35,947 nt of DNA from Negativicutes bacterium. GTDB taxonomy: Bacteria > Bacillota > Negativicutes > Sporomusales > JAOACF01. The position numbers were made by a program, and so were the translations under genes. Location of the stretch: NCBI GenBank assembly GCA_026417995.1, contig JAOACF010000010.1, positions 1 through 35,947 on the forward strand. The letters are read 5' to 3'. Shown here piece after piece: positions 17,896 to 27,539 of the stretch (position 1 is its first letter; each line of letters starts with the position of its first letter). The notes beneath the pieces are model-generated. The model worked only from the letters and a program-made list of their open reading frames with translations. It did no database searches and had not been told where the DNA came from.

Positions 17896-18771
17896 CTATT
17901 CCCTTATTCCCAGATACCCCAAACGCTTAGAAATATACTGTGCCTTGTCTTTGAGGTGCTGAATAAGCGTTTCATATCTGTCAGCTAAAACTGCTGAGCT
18001 TGCACTGGATATTGATAAAGCGGCAATCACACAGCCGGCGGCGTCATAAATCGGTACGGCAATGCAGGTAATGCCTTCGATGGTTTCGTTGCAACCAATT
18101 GCATACCCCTGAGCACGGACTTTGGCAAGCTCTTCCTGCAGTTTCTCTATTGTAGTAATCGTAAACGGCGTATACGAGCGCAACCCACGCGAAATTACCT
18201 CCTGCACTACTTCACTCGACGCATTCGCGAGTAATATTTTGCCAACGGCCGTGCTGTGCACTGCAATCGTAAAATCAAATTTGGGAATAATGAGAAACGG
18301 TCGCTGCGGCTCCATCTTTTCTACAATAATTAATTCACCGCGCGATAACATCGCCAACAACACAACTTCTCCTGTTTCGTCAGCAATCTCGGTCATAACC
18401 GGCTTCGCGGCTTTACGAACGTCTAAACGCTCCGCACATATATTGCCCAAATGCATTAGCTTAATACCCAGCGAATACCGACCACTACAGTTTTGCTCAA
18501 CAAAACCTCGGCCCATTAACGTCTGAAGCAGGCTGTGGACCGTACTTTTCTGAACGCCCATCCTTTTCGCCAGTTCGGTTACCCCCATATCTGACGAATG
18601 CTCCCCCAAAATCGATAATAACTCAAGCGCCCGATCAACTGACGCAATTATATAAGGTGAATTTGGTTTGATTTTCCTCCACCTCCGTTTCCGTACACTG
18701 AACAGCGTTCTGATATATACTATTCGTACTATGCGAGAAAAATTCCTGCTTCCCTTTTGTGTTTTCCTCAT
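17896..18771 (-). CDS. IclR-family transcriptional regulator (true start uncertain, probably near 18672)
   Basis: SVDRALELLSILGEH...GVTELAKRMGVQKSTVHSLLQTLMGRGFVEQ wHTH plus IclR effector domain; strong GGAGGTGGAGG SD inside the annotated ORF. Confidence 0.9.
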   Translation of the reverse strand: MRKTQKGSRNFSRIVRIVYIRTLFSVRKRRWRKIKPNSPYIIASVDRALELLSILGEHSSDMGVTELAKRMGVQKSTVHSLLQTLMGRGFVEQNCSGRYSLGIKLMHLGNICAERLDVRKAAKPVMTEIADETGEVVLLAMLSRGELIIVEKMEPQRPFLIIPKFDFTIAVHSTAVGKILLANASSEVVQEVISRGLRSYTPFTITTIEKLQEELAKVRAQGYAIGCNETIEGITCIAVPIYDAAGCVIAALSISSASSAVLADRYETLIQHLKDKAQYISKRLGYLGIRE

Positions 18772-18779
18772 GAATACAA

Positions 18780-18805
18780 AATACCCCGTATGTCTACGGG
18801 GTATT
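18780..18805 (-). terminator. intrinsic terminator downstream of pduL
   Basis: AATACCCCGTA-loop-TACGGGGTATT then TTTTG on - strand. Confidence 0.8.
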
Positions 18806-18820
18806 CAAATTTGTCCATTC

Positions 18821-19396
18821 CTATTTTACAATTTGTACAGTTGCACCTGTTTCGAGGCCGGCAGCGTTACCTTCATCTGTGTCGATATGCATTTCTAGGC
18901 TAAAGCTATCATGTACCCGAACCAAAACATTATCAAAAATTAAGCCTCTCTCACCACCGCACCGAACCCGAACAATATCTTTGTCCTTAACACCCAGCTC
19001 GGCTGCTTCCGCCGATGTCATATGGATATGGCGGCAAGCAGCGATAACTCCTTCCGGAATGGTTACTTCGCCTTTGGGGCCCCTAATAGTTATCCCTGGT
19101 GAATTTTTTAAATCGCCGGAATCGCGTACAGGAGGGTTAACTCCCAGCTTTACTGCATCAGTTAATGCCAGCTCGATTTGCGTCTGTTTGCGAACAGGCC
19201 CGAGAATTCGCACTTTCATCGAGCCTTTTTCGGTCACTAATTCCACGGTCTCCTTAGAGGCATACTGCCCGGGCTGCGAAAGCTCTTTCCAGGGAGTAAG
19301 TTCATACCCTTTGCCGTATAATACATCCAGGTCTTCCCGCGACACATGGATATGGCGTGCGGACACGCCTACCGGAATATTTTTTGCTGCTGTCAT
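18821..19396 (-). CDS. pduL: phosphate propanoyltransferase/phosphotransacylase PduL
   Basis: PVGVSARHIHVSREDL, ACRHIHMTSAEAAELGVKD, LEMHIDTDEGNAAGL. Confidence 0.93.
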   Translation of the reverse strand: MTAAKNIPVGVSARHIHVSREDLDVLYGKGYELTPWKELSQPGQYASKETVELVTEKGSMKVRILGPVRKQTQIELALTDAVKLGVNPPVRDSGDLKNSPGITIRGPKGEVTIPEGVIAACRHIHMTSAEAAELGVKDKDIVRVRCGGERGLIFDNVLVRVHDSFSLEMHIDTDEGNAAGLETGATVQIVK

Positions 19397-19429
19397 TCAA
19401 GATCACTCCTAATAAGTTTTTGAAGTTTT

Positions 19430-19777
19430 CTACTCGATAATTTCCGAAAAATATACAACTGTCACGGTATCAGTTTCTGTAAGCGGCTTGTCATAGATCG
19501 ATTTGAGAAAAACCAGCAAATCGTCGATATTGGTCAGATCAGGATTTTCGCCTTGCAGATCATCCATTGTCAATTGGCAAATCGGTTTAACGAGTACGCG
19601 GTCAATGACTGCCGTGTAGATTTTTTTCTTCTGTGCAAAACGTTTACCCACAGTCACCCAGACAATATCGCCTTCCGAATATTTGTGCGTCTTGTCACCT
19701 AACCGGATCGTACAGATTTTACGACGGCAAACCAATTGACTGTGATAATTTGATGAGTAAAAATTTAAAGCACGCAT
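19430..19777 (-). CDS. ASCH/PUA-like domain protein
   Basis: 'CTIRLGDKTHKYSEGDIVWVTVGKRFAQKKKIYTAVIDRVLVKPICQLT' ASCH-like pattern. Confidence 0.6.
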   Translation of the reverse strand: MRALNFYSSNYHSQLVCRRKICTIRLGDKTHKYSEGDIVWVTVGKRFAQKKKIYTAVIDRVLVKPICQLTMDDLQGENPDLTNIDDLLVFLKSIYDKPLTETDTVTVVYFSEIIE

Positions 19778-19803
19778 ACTCTATCCCTCTCATCCCCTAG
19801 TTT

Positions 19804-20967
19804 TTAGCCGAGGCATTTCTTAATTCGCTCCACAGCTTCCTTAAGCCGATTTTCCGGCTGCACTAATGCGATGCGGATATATCCTTCACCGTGCTCGCCA
19901 AAAGCAACCCCCGGTACCACAGCGACACCTGCTCGTTTGATTAAATCGGTAATAAATTCAAAGGATGTCTGCTTGGTCGGAACAGGCGCCCAAATATACA
20001 TGGACGCAAGTGGCTTATCGACCTTCCAGCCCATTTCATTAAAACCGTCAACAATAATGTCACGCCGTCTTTGGTAAGCCGCGGCAGTTTCGCGAACACA
20101 GTCCTGCGGACCGGATAATGCTGCAACAGCCGCTTTCTGAATTGGATAGAAGACCCCATAGTCAAAGTTTGATTTGAGGCGTCCCAGCATGGCGATGACT
20201 TCCGCATTGCCTACAGCAAAGGCAACACGGCAGCCTGCCATATTATATGTCTTGGAGAGGGAATGCATTTCAATGCCGATGTCTTTTGCGCCAGGAACGC
20301 TAAGGAAGCTGTCCGGACGATAGCCGTCAAAAACAAGTTCACTGTAGGCAAAGTCGTGAACCACCAGAAACTGATATTTATGCGCCAAGGCGACGACTTT
20401 CGCGAAAAATTCGCGTGGCGCAACTGCTGCCAAAGGATTATTGGGATAGTTGATAATCATAAATTTAGCGCGGCACAGCACGGATTCGTCAATAGCGTCA
20501 AGGTCAGGCAAATACCCGTTTTCCCGCTTGAGCGGCATCCGGTAAAGCTCTGCCCCGGCCACCAGCGGTCCGGCGCTAAAGATAGGGTAACCGGGATCGG
20601 GAACTAAAACAATATCGCCCGGATTCACCACACATAGGCCTAGGTGGGCCAATCCATCCTGCGACCCCATGAGTGAATGGATTTCTGTTTCCGGATTTAA
20701 GACGACGCCGAATTTTTCTTGATACCAGTTGGCAACTGCGCGCAAAAAATCAGATGTTCCCCGAGATAGCGTATAACCATAGTTGGTAATATCGCGAGAC
20801 GCTTCAATGAGCGTGTCGATGATGTGCGGAGCAGGCGCCATATCCGGACTGCCAATGCTCAAGGTAATTATGTCCCGACCGGCGGCTTCCTCGGTTTTAC
20901 GCATATCATCGACTTGCGTAAATATCGCCGAGGCCAGCCCCTGCATACGATCCGCTTGTATTCGCAT
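19804..20967 (-). CDS. class I/II PLP aminotransferase (LL-DAP aminotransferase/AlaC-like)
   Basis: SIGSPDMAPAPHIIDTL, NYPNNPLAAVAP, SLSKTYNMAGCRVAFAVG Lys motif. Confidence 0.92.
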   Translation of the reverse strand: MRIQADRMQGLASAIFTQVDDMRKTEEAAGRDIITLSIGSPDMAPAPHIIDTLIEASRDITNYGYTLSRGTSDFLRAVANWYQEKFGVVLNPETEIHSLMGSQDGLAHLGLCVVNPGDIVLVPDPGYPIFSAGPLVAGAELYRMPLKRENGYLPDLDAIDESVLCRAKFMIINYPNNPLAAVAPREFFAKVVALAHKYQFLVVHDFAYSELVFDGYRPDSFLSVPGAKDIGIEMHSLSKTYNMAGCRVAFAVGNAEVIAMLGRLKSNFDYGVFYPIQKAAVAALSGPQDCVRETAAAYQRRRDIIVDGFNEMGWKVDKPLASMYIWAPVPTKQTSFEFITDLIKRAGVAVVPGVAFGEHGEGYIRIALVQPENRLKEAVERIKKCLG

Positions 20968-21022
20968 GTCAATCCCAAACCTCCTGCCGGCAGATTAGTT
21001 CATTTATTCGGAGATGAATACA

Positions 21023-22426
21023 CTAATTCCTGTCACGCTTTCGCTTATTTTGAATATATTCATGGATGCTCGCCGCTGCCTTTTTCCCGGCACCCATCGC
21101 CAGAATAACCGTGGCTGCCCCGGTAACAATGTCCCCGCCGGCAAATACCCCTTCTTTAGAAGTTTTTCCACTTTCATCGGCGATAATATTCCCCCGTTTA
21201 TCGACGGCCAAGCCTGGCGTTGTCTGCTGCACGAGCGGATTAGGTCCCTGACCGATTGCCATAATCACAGTGTCTACATCCAGAATGAAGTTGGAATTGG
21301 GAACAGGGACCGGCTTGCGCCTGCCGGAAGCATCAGGCTCGCCAAGTTCCATGCGAATGCATTCCAGCCCTTTTACCCAACCCTGTTCATTGCCTAATAT
21401 GCCAACCGGGTTGGTCAGCAGCCTAAACTCGACGCCTTCCTCTTTGGCGTGCTCCAGTTCCTCTTGCCGCGCCGGCATCTCTTCTTCCGAGCGGCGATAA
21501 ACAATATACACCGTGTCAGCCCCTAAACGCAAAGAGGTTCTGGCAGCATCCATCGCCACATTGCCTGCTCCTACTACTGCTACGCGGCGTCCGATATGAA
21601 CTGGAGTTCCCGACTGTGGAAAGCGGTAAGCTTTCATTAGGTTTACCCGTGTCAGGAATTCGTTAGCCGAATAAACCCCATTTAGGTTTTCGCCGGGAAT
21701 ATCCATAAAGTGGGGTAATCCGGCGCCGGTACCGATAAAGACCGCATCGTAACCTTCTTCTTGCAGGAGTTCATCAATGGTGAAGGTTTTGCCGATAATG
21801 GCATTGACAACAATGTCAACCCCCATCTGTTTGAGTTCTTCAATTTCCGTACGCACGATATCCTTCGGCAGACGGAATTCGGGAATGCCATACATTAATA
21901 CCCCGCCTGGGGCGTGCAGCGCTTCGAATATCGTGACTTTATAGCCTAACCGTGCCAAATCGCCGGCGACGGTAAGACCTGCCGGACCGCCGCCGATTAC
22001 CGCCACCTTGCCGGCAGGCTCATCGGAGGGAGGAGCAGTTTTACGCGGCGGCCTGTTACGAGCAAAGTCAGCGGCAAACCGTTCCAGACGGCCAATTCCA
22101 ACAGGCTGCCCTTTTTTGGCCAGAACGCACAGTTTCTCGCATTGATCTTCCTGAGGACATACTCGGCCGCACACGGCAGGAAGATTGTTTTTGGTTTTGA
22201 TCTCTTCAATGGCCTCTAAATATGAGCCTTCGCGTATATGTTTAATGAATGCCGGAATATTGATTTCCACAGGACATCCCTGACGACAGGGCGCTGTCTT
22301 GCACTGCAGGCAGCGCGCCGCCTCTGCTTGCGCAGTCGCTTCGTCATATCCCAGCTCCACTTCGGAAAAGTTGCGCCGTCGCTCATGGGCCGGCTGTTCG
22401 GGCATAGGATGTTTTACTGATGACAC
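21023..22426 (-). CDS. NfnB/SudA-type (glutamate synthase small chain-like) FAD/[4Fe-4S] oxidoreductase
   Basis: CLQCKTAPCRQGCPVEINIPAFI, GGGPAGLTVAGDLARLGY, GAGNVAMDAAR; GTG 22426 after GGAGGTGAT. Confidence 0.9.
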   Translation of the reverse strand: MSSVKHPMPEQPAHERRRNFSEVELGYDEATAQAEAARCLQCKTAPCRQGCPVEINIPAFIKHIREGSYLEAIEEIKTKNNLPAVCGRVCPQEDQCEKLCVLAKKGQPVGIGRLERFAADFARNRPPRKTAPPSDEPAGKVAVIGGGPAGLTVAGDLARLGYKVTIFEALHAPGGVLMYGIPEFRLPKDIVRTEIEELKQMGVDIVVNAIIGKTFTIDELLQEEGYDAVFIGTGAGLPHFMDIPGENLNGVYSANEFLTRVNLMKAYRFPQSGTPVHIGRRVAVVGAGNVAMDAARTSLRLGADTVYIVYRRSEEEMPARQEELEHAKEEGVEFRLLTNPVGILGNEQGWVKGLECIRMELGEPDASGRRKPVPVPNSNFILDVDTVIMAIGQGPNPLVQQTTPGLAVDKRGNIIADESGKTSKEGVFAGGDIVTGAATVILAMGAGKKAAASIHEYIQNKRKRDRN

Positions 22427-23247
22427 GCGCAATCACCTCCGCATCGTTTGCTGCCGCGCTCGTAATCGTGGTACATCCGCTGTCGTGCCATTAAGCCGTC
22501 AAAATCGACCAGATGCGCGTCAAATTCGGGGCCATCTACGCAGGCAAACTTATTTTTATTGCCTACGCTTACCCGGCAGCCGCCGCACATTCCGGTTCCG
22601 TCGACCATTATGGGGTTGAGACTGACGAGCGTATGCACGTTATGCGGACGAGTAACCTTGGCAACGCTTTTCATCATAATAACCGGTCCGATGGCCATAA
22701 CTCTGTCAACTGTTTTCTGCACCAAGATTTCTTGCAGCGGATCGATTACGAGTCCTTTACGCCCCTTGGAACCGTCATCAGTTGTGATAATAAGTTCATC
22801 ACTAACAGCGGCCATTTCTTGCTCTAAAATTAACAGTGCGGAATTGCGTGCCCCAATGATCGAGATAACAGTATTACCCGCTTCTTTATAAGCGCGGGCA
22901 ATGGGATACAGCGGCGCAACGCCGATGCCGCCTCCCACGCATATGACCGTACCGAATTTCTCAATTTCGGTTGCCGTGCCAAGCGGTCCCGCCAAATCAA
23001 GCAGGCTATCCCCCACATTTAGCATGCCCAATTGCCGGGTAGTGTTGCCAACCTCCTGAAAAATCAAGGTAATCGTGCCAGCTTTACGGTCAAAATCAGC
23101 TATCGTCAGGGGAATCCGTTCTCCGTCTTCGTCAATGCGTAAAATGACAAATTGGCCAGGTCGGCACTTTTTGGCAATAAGCGGCGCATCCATGACAAAT
23201 AGTTTTACTCCTTGGGATAGCTCCCGCTTTTCTTTAATTATATACAT
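22414..23247 (-). CDS. NfnA/SudB-type ferredoxin-NADP(+) reductase alpha subunit
   Basis: RPGQFVILRIDEDGERIPLTIADFD flavin site, GGGIGVAPLYPIARAYKEAG, C-terminal 2Fe-2S Cys cluster CGGCRVSVGNKNKFACVDGPEFD; ATG 23247. Confidence 0.9.
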   Translation of the reverse strand: MYIIKEKRELSQGVKLFVMDAPLIAKKCRPGQFVILRIDEDGERIPLTIADFDRKAGTITLIFQEVGNTTRQLGMLNVGDSLLDLAGPLGTATEIEKFGTVICVGGGIGVAPLYPIARAYKEAGNTVISIIGARNSALLILEQEMAAVSDELIITTDDGSKGRKGLVIDPLQEILVQKTVDRVMAIGPVIMMKSVAKVTRPHNVHTLVSLNPIMVDGTGMCGGCRVSVGNKNKFACVDGPEFDAHLVDFDGLMARQRMYHDYERGSKRCGGDCACHQ

Positions 23248-23270
23248 CTTGAAAACCTCCTTGCTCCCCA

Positions 23271-24554
23271 TCACGCATTCACCAGTCGCATGCCCCGTTT
23301 TTGCACTTCATGTACCAGACGTTCTTCGTCAATTGTTGTTAACTGTCGGTTGTCTAGCAAAATCCTGCCGTCCACCAAAACGGTATGGACATCGCTGGCA
23401 TGGGCGGCGTACGCCAACAGCGACATGCGGTCATGCCGCGGGTACCAGTGAACTTGTTTCATATCAAGAGCAATGATATCCGCCCGGTAGCCGGGTTCAA
23501 GTTTGCCGATACAGCCTTCCATTGCCAGGGCTCGCGCGCCCTGGCAAGTAGCCATATCCACAGCTACACTGGCGGGAATAGCAGTCGGGTCGCTGGTCTC
23601 CATCTTGTGCAGCAGTGCAGACAGCCTAATTTCTTCCAGCATATCCAAATTGTTATTGCTCGCTGTGCCGTCAGTGCCCAAACCTACGCATATACCGGCC
23701 TTTAACAGGGCGGGAACCGGCGCAATACCGCTGGCAAGCTTCATGTTACTGCCGGGATTATGCGCAACCCGCACATTTTTCTCTGCCATCACAGCTATAT
23801 CTTCTTCCGATAAATGAACGCAGTGAGCCGCTAGGACGCCGCAGTCAAGAACGCCTACGTCCCGCATTAAAAGGATGGGCGATTTCCCGTACTGGCGCTT
23901 ACAATCCGCCACTTCACGGTCAGTTTCCGAGAGATGAATATGGATTTCTGCCTCAAGCTTATGCGCCAGATCTACTACTTTGCTGAGGTAATCCGGAGGA
24001 CAGGTGTAAGGCGCATGCGGCCCCAGCATTACACTGATCCGGCCTTCCGCCGCTCCGTGCCAGTCGCGGAAAAACAGTTCGCTTTCATCAAGAGCCTGAG
24101 CGCCAGTCGGCGCCACGCCCGCCATCCCTCTGGCAAGCACGGCTCTGATCCCGCTCTCCTCAACCGCTTTGGCCACATCGTTCATGAAAAAATACATGTC
24201 AGCGAAAGTGGTCGTACCTGTTTTAATCATTTCGGCAATAGCCAGCAATGTACCCCAATATACATCATCGGCTGTAAGTTTAGCCTCTGCCGGCCAAATT
24301 TTTTGCTGCAGCCAATCCATAAGCAGCATATCATCGGCATAGCTGCGAAAGAGCGTCATGGCGGCATGGGTATGCGTATTAATCATGCCTGGCATAATTA
24401 ATTTATCTTGACAGTTAATAATCCGGTCAGGCCGCCACTCTGTCGGTATGTCACCAACAGCTTTGATACTATGGCCTTCGACGGCGATATCCGCGGTTTT
24501 GACCGAACCATCCGGCATGATCGCTTCCCCGCCTGCTAGCAACACCCTGTTCAT
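23271..24554 (-). CDS. mtaD: 5-methylthioadenosine/S-adenosylhomocysteine deaminase
   Basis: amidohydrolase MPGMINTHTHAAMTLFR, LGPHAPYTC, GLGTDGTASNNNLDMLEE; ATG 24554. Confidence 0.92.
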   Translation of the reverse strand: MNRVLLAGGEAIMPDGSVKTADIAVEGHSIKAVGDIPTEWRPDRIINCQDKLIMPGMINTHTHAAMTLFRSYADDMLLMDWLQQKIWPAEAKLTADDVYWGTLLAIAEMIKTGTTTFADMYFFMNDVAKAVEESGIRAVLARGMAGVAPTGAQALDESELFFRDWHGAAEGRISVMLGPHAPYTCPPDYLSKVVDLAHKLEAEIHIHLSETDREVADCKRQYGKSPILLMRDVGVLDCGVLAAHCVHLSEEDIAVMAEKNVRVAHNPGSNMKLASGIAPVPALLKAGICVGLGTDGTASNNNLDMLEEIRLSALLHKMETSDPTAIPASVAVDMATCQGARALAMEGCIGKLEPGYRADIIALDMKQVHWYPRHDRMSLLAYAAHASDVHTVLVDGRILLDNRQLTTIDEERLVHEVQKRGMRLVNA

Positions 24555-24558
24555 TTTC

Positions 24559-25212
24559 CTAACCTCCTTGCCTGCGATAATGCTCAAGATAAAAAGCATG
24601 CATAACCGCAACATCTTTTTCACTTAATAATTGCGCCCCGCCCAGCGAATTAGCGTAAATATATATACGGGCGGCCTTTTCAATGAGTTCACACGCCGTC
24701 ATCGCTTCCCTGAGCGATTGGCCGCAACCTACCACCCCATGATTAGCCAGCAGTACGCCGTTTTTCCGCTGCAAGCCGGCGACGGCATTATCTGCGAGTT
24801 CTTTTGTGCCGGGAAGCGCATAGGCAGCAACTTCGACAGCACCGCCAATTACCTGCACCAAATCTTCAATTATCGGGGGAATGGCTTTCCGGGCAACGGC
24901 GCAAGCGCTGGCAAATACGCTGTGCGTATGCACCACAGCCTGAACATCATGTCTAGCCTGGTATATGGCAAGATGCAGCGGCAACTCCGATGACGGTTTA
25001 AGCCGTCCGGCTACAACTTGTCCTCTCATGGTCACAAACACAATATCAGCAGGCGTTAATTTCCGGTAATCCTGTCCTGAGGGAGTAACAGCCACCAGTT
25101 CCAGCCCGGGAACACGGGCACTGATATTGCCCCACGTTCCTGCTACCAGACCTGTTTCCAGCATTGTCCGTCCGGCGGCCAGAATGTTTTCACAAATTTC
25201 ACGGGTTTCCAA
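24559..25212 (-). CDS. class II aldolase (fuculose-1-P aldolase/MtnB-like fold), candidate 5-methylthioribulose-1-P aldolase
   Basis: GTWGNISAR, TPSGQDY, SSELPLHLAIY (catalytic Glu), VHTHS and ANHGVV zinc-site motifs; placement within methionine salvage operon. Confidence 0.88.
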   Translation of the reverse strand: METREICENILAAGRTMLETGLVAGTWGNISARVPGLELVAVTPSGQDYRKLTPADIVFVTMRGQVVAGRLKPSSELPLHLAIYQARHDVQAVVHTHSVFASACAVARKAIPPIIEDLVQVIGGAVEVAAYALPGTKELADNAVAGLQRKNGVLLANHGVVGCGQSLREAMTACELIEKAARIYIYANSLGGAQLLSEKDVAVMHAFYLEHYRRQGG

Positions 25213-25235
25213 GCGCTCATCCTCCCGGTAGAAGA

Positions 25236-26477
25236 TTATGCCCTGCTTAAATAAGCCGCCTGCTCCGGCGACAACTGATCAATATCAATACCCATTGCCT
25301 TTAGCTTAAGCGCAGCCACTCTGCTGTCGACCTCAGGCGGAACCTCATACACCTTGGCCGGCATATTTTGGTAGTTATTGGCAATATGAATAACTGACAG
25401 CGCCTGCAAGGCAAAGGACAAGTCCATGATTTCTGTCGGATGACCGTCACCTGCGGCTAGATTAACCAGGCGACCTTCGGCCAGAAGATAGATTTTGCGG
25501 CCATCTGCCAGACAGAATTCCTCGACATTGCGCCGTACGCGCCGTCGTGCTACAGCCAGTGAATTTAAATCTGCCTTATTGATTTCCACGTCAAAGTGAC
25601 CCGCATTGGCCAGGATAGCGCCATGTTTCATCTCTTTAATGTGTTCGGCGCGAATTACGTCAATGCAGCCGGTCAGGGTAACAAAAAAGTCGCCAACACG
25701 GGCGGCCTCCTGCATCGGCAGCACCTTAAACCCGTCAAAAACCGCTTCAATTGCTTTTACCGGATCGATTTCGGTGATAATCACGTTAGCGCCCAAACCT
25801 TTGGCCCGCATGGCCACACCTTTGCCGCACCAGCCGTAACCGGCCACAACCACCGTTTTGCCGGCGACCGTCAAGTTGGTGCTGCGCATGATTCCGTCCC
25901 AGGTAGATTGTCCGGTACCGTACCGGTTATCAAATAAATATTTGCAATAAGTGTCGTTTACGGCAACCATCGGGAATTTGAGGCGCCCCTCGGCTTCAAG
26001 CGCACGCAGTCGAATAACCCCGGTAGTCGTTTCTTCCGACCCTCCCAGGATGTTCGCCGCCAGATCGCTGCGTTCGCCGTGCAGCAGTGCAACCAGATCG
26101 CCGCCGTCGTCAACGATTATGTCCGGACGCGTATCCAACGCTTTATGCAAAAAGTTGTCATACTCTGCCGCCGTGCAGTCATACCAGGCAAAAACCTTAA
26201 CTCCCTGGCTGGCGAGCGCAGCGGCTACATCATCCTGAGTTGACAGAGGATTGCTGCCGGTAACGGCCACATCGGCTCCCGCTTGCTGCAATAAGAGGGC
26301 GAGATAGGCCGTCTTGGCCTCAAGATGCATGGTCACTGCTACTTTTTTGCCTGCCAGCGGACGCGATGCGATAAACTCTGTGCTTAATACATTGAGTACC
26401 GGCATAAATTCCTTAACCCAGTTAATTTTCTCCATCCCCTGCGGCGCAAGGGCCATATCTCTCACTAAAGACTGCAT
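25236..26477 (-). CDS. ahcY: adenosylhomocysteinase family (short, archaeal/Thermotoga-like C-terminus)
   Basis: [50 protein letters not shown]; ends [12 protein letters not shown]. Confidence 0.94.
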   Translation of the reverse strand: MQSLVRDMALAPQGMEKINWVKEFMPVLNVLSTEFIASRPLAGKKVAVTMHLEAKTAYLALLLQQAGADVAVTGSNPLSTQDDVAAALASQGVKVFAWYDCTAAEYDNFLHKALDTRPDIIVDDGGDLVALLHGERSDLAANILGGSEETTTGVIRLRALEAEGRLKFPMVAVNDTYCKYLFDNRYGTGQSTWDGIMRSTNLTVAGKTVVVAGYGWCGKGVAMRAKGLGANVIITEIDPVKAIEAVFDGFKVLPMQEAARVGDFFVTLTGCIDVIRAEHIKEMKHGAILANAGHFDVEINKADLNSLAVARRRVRRNVEEFCLADGRKIYLLAEGRLVNLAAGDGHPTEIMDLSFALQALSVIHIANNYQNMPAKVYEVPPEVDSRVAALKLKAMGIDIDQLSPEQAAYLSRA

Positions 26478-26480
26478 AAC

Positions 26481-27524
26481 TTATTCGCCACCTTTCTTAA
26501 CTTGAAGCCGCTTGATCGCCTGGTCAAAGGGCGCCCTGAGCACGCCATGCTCGGTAATAACCCCGCTGACCAAGTAATGCGGCGTGACATCAAACGCCGG
26601 GTTGAATACTTCCACATCCTGAGGGGCGATACGCACCCCGCCCAGTGTTGTAACCTCATCCGGCTTCCGTTCCTCGATAGTAATATCCTCACCGCTCGCG
26701 ATGGTAAAATCGAAAGTCGAAACGGGGGCTGCGACATAGAAAGGTATACCGTGCTCTTTGGCCAGTACGGCGACGCTGTAAGTTCCGATTTTATTAGCAA
26801 CATCCCCGTTGAGCGCAATCCGGTCCGCCCCGACAATTACAGCCTGAACCAGCTTCCGTTTCATGACCCAACCAGCCATATTATCGGTAATCAGCGTTAC
26901 TGGTATCCCTTCTCGCTGTAACTCCCATGCCGTAAGTCTGGCTCCCTGCAGCAATGGTCGGGTTTCATCGGCATACACGCGGACAATCTTTTGCTGCCTC
27001 CAAGCCTCGCGGATTACTCCCAGGGCTGTGCCAAAGGCCACGGTGGCCAGCGCTCCGGCATTGCAATGCGTGAGAACGGCCATTGGCTTCTCAAACAGTT
27101 CTGCACCATAGGCCGAGATACGCCCGTTAACGGCAGCGTCTTCCTCAGCGATGGCAAGCGCCTCCTGTTCAAGAGCATGTATAAGCGCTACTTCATCCCT
27201 TTCCGGCCGGAACCGGCTGGCGGTGGACAGCATGCGGTCAATCGCCCAAAATAAATTCACAGCGGTTGGTCGCGTTTGCCGCAATTCTTCAGCTATAGCC
27301 AACAGTTTCTCCCAAAAGCCGCCCGTTCCGGCAATCTCTTTGGCGCCGAGCACCAAGCCAAAAGCGGCTGCGGCGCCGATCGCGGGCGCGCCACGCACTT
27401 CCAGCCGGCGAATGGCTTCCGCTACCCTGCGGTAATCGGCGCATTCGATATATACAATGGAATGGGGAAGCTTCGTTTGATCTAGCAGCGTCAGGCAGCC
27501 GTCTCCCCAGGTAATTGAACGCAA
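26481..27524 (-). CDS. mtnA: S-methyl-5-thioribose-1-phosphate isomerase
   Basis: RGAPAIGAAAAFGLVLGA, THCNAGALATVAFGTALGVIREA, ADETRPLLQGARLTAWEL, VGADRIALNGDVANKIGTY. Confidence 0.96.
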   Translation of the reverse strand: MRSITWGDGCLTLLDQTKLPHSIVYIECADYRRVAEAIRRLEVRGAPAIGAAAAFGLVLGAKEIAGTGGFWEKLLAIAEELRQTRPTAVNLFWAIDRMLSTASRFRPERDEVALIHALEQEALAIAEEDAAVNGRISAYGAELFEKPMAVLTHCNAGALATVAFGTALGVIREAWRQQKIVRVYADETRPLLQGARLTAWELQREGIPVTLITDNMAGWVMKRKLVQAVIVGADRIALNGDVANKIGTYSVAVLAKEHGIPFYVAAPVSTFDFTIASGEDITIEERKPDEVTTLGGVRIAPQDVEVFNPAFDVTPHYLVSGVITEHGVLRAPFDQAIKRLQVKKGGE

Positions 27525-27539
27525 TGCTTCGTCACCCCT

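Noticed and set aside
18122-18526. 134-aa + strand ORF opposite iclR
   Set aside because: Shadow ORF of an IclR coding region; no SD or domain
23934-24401. 155-aa + strand ORF opposite mtaD
   Set aside because: Overlaps catalytic regions of mtaD; composition not protein-like
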